Below are positions 56,912 through 64,000 of a stretch of 64,000 nt of DNA, one piece after another (position 1 is the first letter of the stretch; each line of letters opens with the position of its first letter). A program made the position numbers and the translations under genes. The notes below the pieces were generated by a model. The model was not told where the DNA came from. It ran no database searches and worked only from the letters and a program-made list of their open reading frames with translations. The DNA comes from Amorphophallus konjac (taxonomy: Eukaryota > Streptophyta > Magnoliopsida > Alismatales > Araceae), in NCBI GenBank assembly GCA_022559845.1, contig CM040125.1, positions 327,429,829 through 327,493,828 on the forward strand, read 5' to 3'.

Positions 56912-58315
56912 TGTGAACGTGTCACATAGACATTTTTTTTAAAGAGAAAAGAAAAAAAGATTTAATAGAAAAGTGACTAATGTGCTAAAATATGTGGGAC
57001 ATGAGGAAAAGGGAGAGCATGAGATGCTCTAAGGAGGGTGATCGCCAGAGGGGTTACCTCAAAATACCAAAGATGATCGCATGTACCATGTGTTAAGCGG
57101 GGAAATTGCAAGTTCTTCTTTCCTCCTTCTACCGGCCGGCCGATGAAGGGGATTTATAGCTTGACTGCCCTTGCAAGAAAACACACAAAATAAACAAAGA
57201 TGTGGATTAGCCAAGTGAGGTGTAGTATCAATGTTCTAAAAGTATAAAATCAATCAAATTGGGCATGAACACACCTTGTGTGTTTTAGTTTAAACCCCTA
57301 AGAGGAGTAACAAGGTATAAGATTATGGATGCAATGATATGCAAAGCAATTATATGATATAGTGGTAACGTCTCTAGCAGAGAGCTAGAAAGAAAGAGTG
57401 CACATAGTGATGATATGATAATAACAACAAATAAGAAAAATTGACAGGAGAGTGTCTTTTCTGCTATGTGTGCAGCAGCAAAGGGAGGGAACAAGATCTG
57501 CAGCTGCAGCAGATGGAGAATTGGCGGATGAAGATGCTGCTGGAGGAAGAAGAAGAGCGCTGCCTAGAGGAAGGATGCCTGTGGAGGAAGACCCGCCAAC
57601 TGGAGGAAAAAACCTGCAAAAGAGAAAGAAACTCTCTCTCTCTCTGTTAAGCTCTCTTGTTCTGTTCTGTTATTTTCCATCCTCCTCTTCTCTCGCGCGT
57701 GAGGGATTCAAGGGGTATTTATAGGCCCAAAATCCTTGCATCAATAGGATTAAAACAAGGCAATCAATCCTCCAGCAAGAATCCCTCTTCCTAATCGAAC
57801 AATAGGTGTAATTAAAATGGGGAAAGGATCACTACTGGAAGGTAGCAGGCGAAACGCAGACGGAAGTGAAAATGACGACCTGAAGAGGGGCGTTAATTGA
57901 AATGACGACCTCCACACAGTCGTTGATTCCTGGATTTATTTATGGCAATAAATGAATTCCCTAATTTAAAATTGATAAATGACGCCTGTTTGAATGGGAG
58001 TCAAATAATCAACGCCCCTCAGGCGGGCGTCAATTCTTTAAATTTCATTTTGTTTAGGATTCGTAAAATCCAGGAAATAACACTTGTTTGAACAATCGTT
58101 AATTTGTGAAATCATGACCCCCATCAGGTTGTCAGTTAAATGACGCCCTTTCGCCAGGCGTTAATCACAATTGTTATGAACAATTAGAATTATTATGGGA
58201 AAACTACCAAATGATTAGAAAAACTTCATATTAAGCCAATATTGAAGTCCAATTTGGGGCGTCACATGGTGACATGATATTTTCTCAACATAGTATCGAT
58301 TTTGGCGTGTCTATA
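56912..58315 (-). repeat. Element F right (5') LTR
   Basis: TGTGAACGTGTCACATAG to GGCGTGTCTATA; 1404 bp, collinear with the split left LTR. GGTGT follows at 58316. Confidence 0.92.
57716..57723 (-). promoter_or_regulatory. Putative TATA box, element F right LTR
   Basis: Minus-strand TATAAATA. This is the 5' LTR promoter. Confidence 0.5.
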
Positions 58316-60333
58316 GGTGTTACTGTTGTTTGCCACAGATAGAAAGAAACAGTCTTTCTGTGACCGCCAGAGGTATCTACGGCCTTGCGACAAGCCGCTA
58401 AGCCCTGTTAAGCGGCCATCCTATGATCGCTAATTCGATTTCTGTAATCTGCACTTTGTTAACTCTAAACAGATGACATATTAACCCTATTGATTATATG
58501 TTAAGCCTAGTTAATGCGGTCTTATTCCTAGTTTTGACTTTATATTTGTAATATTGGTTATATTATGCACCATCCCTGATAGATTGCATGTCTAACATGG
58601 TTTAAATACTTATTTTAAACTTATGTTAAATTCATGCCAAAACCATATACTCTTGTATTTATCTTAAATTTCATATGGTTCATGGACTTGTCTAGTTTTG
58701 ATTTGATCACTGTTTTTCCATGATCCCTTCTCATCTAGAGTCTTTTCTTAAGTATATGGTGCGTACTCCGGTGTGTGGCCATTAGATACACTTTGCACTT
58801 GAGCACACAATCTTGGACTTGTGATCCTCTCTGTTGGATATTCCTTCCACCGGACTAGGTGATCTTATTTCAAGGCCTCCATAAGACTCCGCGAGCCTGG
58901 GATTCCTTCTATGACGTCGAGCTGGTTGTACCCTTAAAATCCAATTGTCTAGAAAGCACTTCACTGGAGTTTTATGTGTTCTGGATCTTAGAGGCCATCC
59001 AGTAGACGGCAAGAGTCTAGTAGCGGCCATTTACTTGACCGCCAAGGATGCCTAGTGGCTCTGCCATGACCGCAAGGTTTGAGAAATTTCACTACGTCGA
59101 CACTCTCTTTCTTCATGCGTAGACTCTATCATTAAACGGTCCAGAATTGACCGCTAAGGTCTATAAATGGTCCAATCATGACCGCAAGTGTCTTCAATGT
59201 TCTTAACCCGGGGTTTGACCGAAGGGTTGATTTTCCTATGATTCCTAGATGATTTATTGATTATCAAGAAGTTAATTTCAAGAAGTTATTAATGAATTAT
59301 GAAAGTTAAAGAAATGACGTTATGCTGCCGAACTTCTTCCATGGCATAACCTAGTTATTAAATCTTCCTTGAAACTCATAAATTCATTTTGGTACGTTCT
59401 TACCTTGATTATTGTTAATTTGAATCTATTGTTTGAACTTGTTCATTATTGGCCTACGTTATTGATATTTCTCGTGGAAGTAGCTTGATTTATAACTTGA
59501 AGATGTAAGAGCGGACACTGATAGTATCCAAGGGCTCAACTCTAGTCCCCTCGACAGATAGTCGGAAACATACTATAAACCATGGGGTATGATGAACACT
59601 GACGTCGCATTACGCCGGGAGTACTTTTTTTATAAATGGGTGAAGATCCACGAGAAAATCTTGTGAAATTACATGCTTTCTAGTACATTCTCGTTACATG
59701 ACATTCTAGTGCATAACCTTTATGGTTATGAAAAGTACATTCTTGTTCATGAAAGGCGAAATTACATTCATGTTATATTCTTGCTTGATCATATTCCCAG
59801 TCTACATAAACTCTCATGTCTCACCTTGATCATATCTTGTTACTTGTGTTACTTTGGTTTATTCACGTGTTTCATCAGATTTTTGTTATTTATCTTATAC
59901 TCTAGAGCTAAAAAGGTTAATTACTTAAACATTGCCTTCATGTTGATACGAAGATACCTATTGGAAATGTGTGCTCATTCCCTACTTTTTCAATCTTTTT
60001 TAGGAAATTCTAGGGGGTCAGATTCAGACTATTCAAGTGATGGATCCGAGAGTGATTAAAGAACGAGCGAAGCCTTAGATTGTCATTAGTGGATAGTCAA
60101 GAGTCGCTATGTATTTTTTTATTTTTATTGAGTCTAGTTAGTCAAAGAGTCAAGAGTCAACCTTATGTACTTTTGGTTATTATTTAAATAAAGTAAAGAT
60201 TTTGTCCAAATATTGTGCATTAATTTCTTATGTGTGAATATGTTAGCGCTCTGATTATATTGCTTGCTTGAGGCGTACTAGCTGACTGTTCACGTTCCTG
60301 ATTATTTTCGTTACATAATCTCGGGGTGTGACA
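58316..60333 (+). repeat. Element G 5' LTR, part 2 (with F's right TSD)
   Basis: GGTGT (58316-58320) then G's LTR resumes and ends TCGGGGTGTGACA. It contains GACC/GGTC-type palindromes (for example CGGTCCAGAATTGACCG near 59142) and, on the minus strand, the shared ~130-bp module (about 58810-58940). The ORF 59673-60059 is not a gene. Full LTR is about 3.3 kb. Confidence 0.8.
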
Positions 60334-60340
60334 GTTAAAG

Positions 60341-60353
60341 TGGTATCAGAGCC
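60341..60353 (+). other. Element G primer binding site (initiator Met tRNA)
   Basis: TGGTATCAGAGCC seven bases after the LTR end. Confidence 0.93.
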
Positions 60354-60562
60354 TAGACATAAGTATGTTCTAGGAAAATGTCATGTCATAGGCTAAGTCC
60401 AAGGATTAAGGACCCAATCCTATGAGCCAGGAAGAAATTTCCAACCTTGTGAGAATGGGTGGAGCCGAGATGAGAGAGTAAATTAGAAATTTTCTCTAAA
60501 AGTAATTCTATTAATTCCATAGGAATTTACTAATTGATTATCCTCTCAGGTACCTTATTTTC

Positions 60563-61256
60563 ATGATGGCACCCCGTGTTGACTGGGACGGGATGCAACA
60601 GACTGTTGCAAGTCTTACCCAGGCACTCCAGAATATGGCCCAAGCTGGCGCGAGGGCTGGCGCCGGCAACTTACATTGGAATTTTTGAAGTTTAAATCCT
60701 CCACAGTTTTCTGGCTCTTCCAATCCAGATGAAGTAGAGAACTTGATAGATGAAATGGAAAGAATATTCAATGTTATGCAGTGTGCGAACCAAGAGAAGG
60801 TCCATCTCGCCACTTTTCAACTTAATAAGGATGCATGTACTTGGTGAAAGACCACTTCGGCACAACCCCAGAATGCCCAGCCTACATGGAATGGGTTTCT
60901 TATACTCTTCTAGGCGAAATACTTCTCCGAGCACGTAAAGGAGAGAAAGGCTGTAGAATTTACTTCTTTACACCAAGGCATGATGTCGGTGGCGGAATAT
61001 GAACTCCAATTCTCCCGTTTGGCCCCTTATGCCGAACATTTGGTAAGCACATATCTTTTGAAGGCCAACCGTTTTCTGGATGGGTTAAGGCCCGTCTTCA
61101 TTCAACAACTTGGCTTGCAAAATATTCGGACCTATGCGGAGATGGTCCCACGAGCCCATCTATATGAAAGGACCTTGGAGAAGGTTGAGAAACTCAAAGG
61201 TAAAGGAGAGGAGTCTAGCTGGAAGTCTGATCGGCGAGGAAGAAGAGAGGAAAGAT
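60563..61256 (+). pseudogene. gag: Element G gag, broken
   Basis: Starts MMAPRVDWDGMQQTVASLTQ, similar in layout to element C's gag. Then SLNPPQFSGSSNPDEVENLI, EMERIFNVMQCANQEKVHLA, MMSVAEYELQFSRLAPYAEH, and FLDGLRPVFIQQLGLQNIR. Stops in place of expected residues occur after LHWNF (TGA), after ACTW (TGA) and after FLILF (TAG). At about 61256, right after the Arg/Glu linker that precedes the zinc knuckles, the gag ends at a T-run where foreign DNA starts. Inactive. Confidence 0.85.
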
Positions 61257-61806
61257 TTTTTTTAACTAAGGTAATACCTAGGCAGATCCAAGGATCGGCT
61301 AGGCAGTTTTATTAATGTAACAAAAAGGAAAAACATACAAAAGACCAGAGGCAATAGTAGACACCCTATGCAGAGGGGGCATAGGAACTAAGACCATGGC
61401 TCAAAGAACAAAGAAAAACACAGACCGTGGGCTGATAAAAATAGAACCCTCTAAGAGAGGGAACTAATACAATAGAGCCCAGCCAAAAGAACAACTAGCA
61501 GCCACATCGAGCTTCAGAACAACCAGCAGTTCATGTCAATCTTGATCGCGAGAAGGGCTGGCAGATTGTGATCTACGCAACGAACAGCGAGAACGAACGT
61601 GATCAAGCTTAGGAGGCTGCTTGGAAAGAGAGGAACTCGAGCCACCAACCCAATTGGCATGGATTTTGCTGAAGTCAGAAGGGTGACAAGGCTTGAACCC
61701 GGGCACCGTGAGAACCTGGTAAATGATAAGGAGATTTGCAGGTTCGGTTGATGAAGGAGACGATGTCGCAGTAGAAGAGTGGCCATCACTAGAAGCAGAG
61801 GAACTG
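61257..61806 (-). mobile_element. Retroposon-like 3' fragment inserted in G gag
   Basis: On the minus strand the fragment ends with a 3'-UTR-like sequence, TTAATAAAAC and finally TTAGTTAAAAAAAA, next to gag. Its upstream part has a Ser-rich open frame ending SQSASPSRDQD. This looks like the 3' end of a LINE or other poly(A) retroposon, 5'-truncated or interrupted by LTR H at 61806. No LINE domain is recognised and no clean target duplication was found. Confidence 0.45.
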
Positions 61807-64000
61807 TCACGCCCCGAGCCTTTATGATAGCGGAAGACTGGCTCGAGGAACGTGAACAGCCGGCATGGTAAGCCTCTTGCAAGCAAGAACGATCAGAGCG
61901 CAAGGCAATCACACATAAAAATGCAATCGCATAATAATTACTCAAACTCCAATTTTATTTCATTAATAATCAAGTATTCAAGTACAAAAACCTTTTCATA
62001 CTTTTTTCATTCCACTAGACTCAAGAAATAAGAAATTACAAAGACTCGATCTAAAGATTGTAGACTTCCTAAGTCTTCACTCTCAATTTGATATGACTTT
62101 CATTCACTCTCGGACCCGCTACATGTATAACCCGAATCCGAATTCGTATCACTTCCATCTCCTGAAAAAGATTAGAAATAGGTAACGAGCACACTTGCCC
62201 AGTAGGTATCTTTACATCAATATGATTAGCAATGTTTAAGTAATTAGCATTTTACCTCTAAAGAATTTAGGCAAAATCATGCGAATGCGATCAATCATGT
62301 GAATAATCAAAGTAACAAAGATGATCGTTAAGATAGAATGAGAGCAAGTATGAAATAGCAAGAATGTAACAAGAACATGATATGGCCTTTCATGAACAAG
62401 AATGTAACGAGAATGCACTTTCACTTTTCACTTTCATAACCATAAAGGTTACGCACTAGAACTTCAATCGTGTAACAATTCACTAGATTTTTACGAGTGC
62501 TAATGGATTTCACTTATTTATAAAGAAAGTACTCCTAGCGCAATGCGACGCCAGTAGCATCATACCCTATAATTTATAATAGTATGTTTCCAGCAATCAG
62601 CTGAGGGGACTAGCATAGAGCCCTTGGACACAATCAGCGCCCGAACTGCATCTTCACGTATAAATCAAGCTACTTCCATGAGTGTAACAATAAAGTGTGG
62701 CCAGTAATATAACAAATTCAATCAATAATCTCATGACAACAATTATCAAAGAACGAATGTTTTAATTAAGAATATGAGAGATCAAGAATGATTTAACACA
62801 AGGTTATGCTTATGGAAATAATTTGACAGCATAACAGTACATTCCTTAACTTTCATAATTTAAATTAAGTTTCTTTGGACAATATGACAAGTCCTAGACC
62901 ATCAATAATCCATCTAGGAACTTTAGAATATCAACCCTTTGGTCAAACCTCGGGTTAATGTACTCAAGAACTGTGACGGTCTAATACTGGGCCGTTACAT
63001 TCACGTGACGCTCTAGTGTTGGGCCGTTACAATGATCTGAATCCGGAAGCAATAAAGATGGACTTAGTACATGTGACGGTCATTTATTGGGCCATTAGAG
63101 GAGCCTGACGGTCCAACATTGATCCGTTACATATCCAAAAACTAGAAACCATCGATAGTGTTTTCTAATGATTGGGCTTTCATGGTACAACTAACTCGGC
63201 GTCCTAGTGAGAATCCCAGGCTCGTAAAGAATTACGGAGGCCTTGAAACAAGATTTCCTAGTCCATTGGAAGGAATATCCAAAAGAGAGGTTCTCATGTT
63301 CAAGATAATGTTCCTATAGTGCAAAGTGTGAACTAATGGCCATATACCGGAATATATGCCTTGTACTTAAAGAAAATAACTCTATAGATAGAAAAGATTG
63401 TGAAACGATGTGAAACCATGACAAAACTCCGTCAATACATCATTTGAAATCATAATTTAAATATAAACTATTAGAGTTTAGCCAATGAAATTTACATAGC
63501 TCAAAATAACTTAAAATGCTTATAATCATGTAATTCCTATCATGAATCAATAAATAAACTCAAAGTCATGATATCAGGTCAAAACTTAGATAACTAGGCA
63601 TATTTATAAGTAGACTTTACTAATTTTTATTCCGTCTCGAGTTGACAAAAAATAGTGTTCTAACGGTCTAGCATAGGCGCGTTACAGCCCGTGTGATGGT
63701 TTGTCGAGGGGCCATTACAGTGTTGTAACGCTCCTGCTATGGTGCGTCAAAGACAACAGATCAATTTAAACACAACAGAGAGTGTGACGGCTTATCGTAA
63801 GGCCGTTATAGTCATGTGACGGTCCTACCCTAATCCGTTAGAGCTTCTGCTGGGGGTAAAGATAAGGAACCATGTCCATGCAAGAAGAATCATGATTACT
63901 AACTAGTCTAGCCATGATAAACGAAGTAAAGGCCAGATATATGCATAGGTCACAATGAATGATCAAGATGATGTCTTTTATCTTCGGTTAGGCTAAAGGT
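61807..64000 (-). repeat. LTR H: inverted LTR related to element G
   Basis: Starts TGTCACGCCCCGAGCC and continues past the window end. It is the reverse complement of a diverged copy of G's LTR: CACTCTCGGACCC corresponds to G's GGATCCGAGAGTG, and ATAACCATAAAGGTTA to G's TAACCTTTATGGTTAT. The primer site expected beside a 5' LTR is absent on its left, so it is a solo LTR or the 3' LTR of a minus-strand element. At least eight ACGGTC...GGCCGT palindromes are present. Confidence 0.75.

Larger units (their letters stand above)
26994..58315 (-). mobile_element. Element F: Tat/Ogre-like Gypsy element with antisense PMD genes
   Basis: Minus-strand element of about 21.2 kb once nested element E is removed, flanked by GGTGT. 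LTRs of ~1.40 kb; the primer site TGGCGATCACGGTGGGAC follows the right LTR. Order on the minus strand: long leader, gag, Pro-rich region, protease, G-patch, reverse transcriptase, RNase H, second (archaeal-type) RNase H, integrase. Downstream of pol and on the opposite strand come two intron-containing plant mobile domain genes, then polypurine tract and LTR. The second RNase H and antisense genes are hallmarks of the Tat lineage. All frames are broken, so it is inactive. Confidence 0.9.
25715..64000 (+). mobile_element. Element G: Gypsy element with decayed gag, opened by F and others
   Basis: Plus-strand element inserted in B's right LTR. Its 5' LTR is split by element F (25715-26993 plus 58321-60333). 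An initiator-Met primer site follows at 60341 and a gag at 60563. The gag is broken off at about 61256 by a retroposon-like fragment, and then LTR H follows. G's 3' part is not in the window. The gag resembles element C's, so both belong to the same broad Del/Tekay-like group. Confidence 0.72.

Noticed and set aside
59673..60059. 128-aa plus-strand ORF in G's LTR
   Set aside because: Lies wholly in an LTR, the equivalent in H is not preserved, and there is no domain.

Overview
The window is repeat-dense nuclear DNA from a flowering plant with a large genome. It is almost entirely LTR retrotransposons nested in one another. There is no intact host gene, rRNA, tRNA gene or CRISPR. Plant signs are Ty3/Gypsy and Ty1/Copia elements with initiator-Met-type primer sites, Tat-lineage polyproteins with a second RNase H, plant mobile domain (PMD) genes with short GT-AG introns, and a fragment of ureidoglycolate amidohydrolase. 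The species cannot be named from the sequence.

Layout. (A) 1-2276: 5' end of a minus-strand Tat-like Gypsy element (gag, primer site, LTR), cut by the window edge. 2277-4242: unassigned DNA holding a broken ureidoglycolate amidohydrolase copy between two oppositely oriented arrays of a TTTAACCGGTGG-like motif. (B) 4243-25714 and beyond: a minus-strand, gag-only Gypsy element opened by three insertions. (C) 4291-13346 sits in its left LTR: a young element with ~3.86 kb LTRs, an intact 321-aa gag, no pol, and TSD ATTTA. (D) 15385-22788 sits in its gag: an internally deleted Gypsy element, TSD GTCCT. (G) starts at 25715 in its right LTR: a plus-strand Gypsy element with decayed gag at 60563. G's 5' LTR is opened by (F) 26994-58315, a minus-strand Tat/Ogre-like element, TSD GGTGT. 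F has decayed gag-pol and two plus-strand, intron-containing PMD genes downstream of pol. F's left LTR is opened by (E) 27296-37378, a plus-strand gag-only Copia element, TSD TAGCC. At the right end G's gag is cut by a retroposon-like fragment (61257-61806). It is followed by (H) 61807-64000, an inverted LTR of G's own family.

Nesting order: B is oldest, then G, then F, then E; C and D are separate later hits into B. F carries the only near-complete pol. B, C, E and G carry gag at most, so they would depend on pol supplied elsewhere.

The most unusual signal is a class of short imperfect palindromes, typically 19-20 bp with ACG and CGT at the outer ends and a variable complementary core. They recur dozens of times in the LTRs and untranslated parts of C, F, G and H, and I did not find them in F's gag-pol. 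E's LTR has a similar array built on GGTCGACC. A second signal is two sequence modules (~130 bp and ~65 bp) shared between otherwise different elements. All boundaries, TSDs and motifs were read by eye; no alignment or database search was run.
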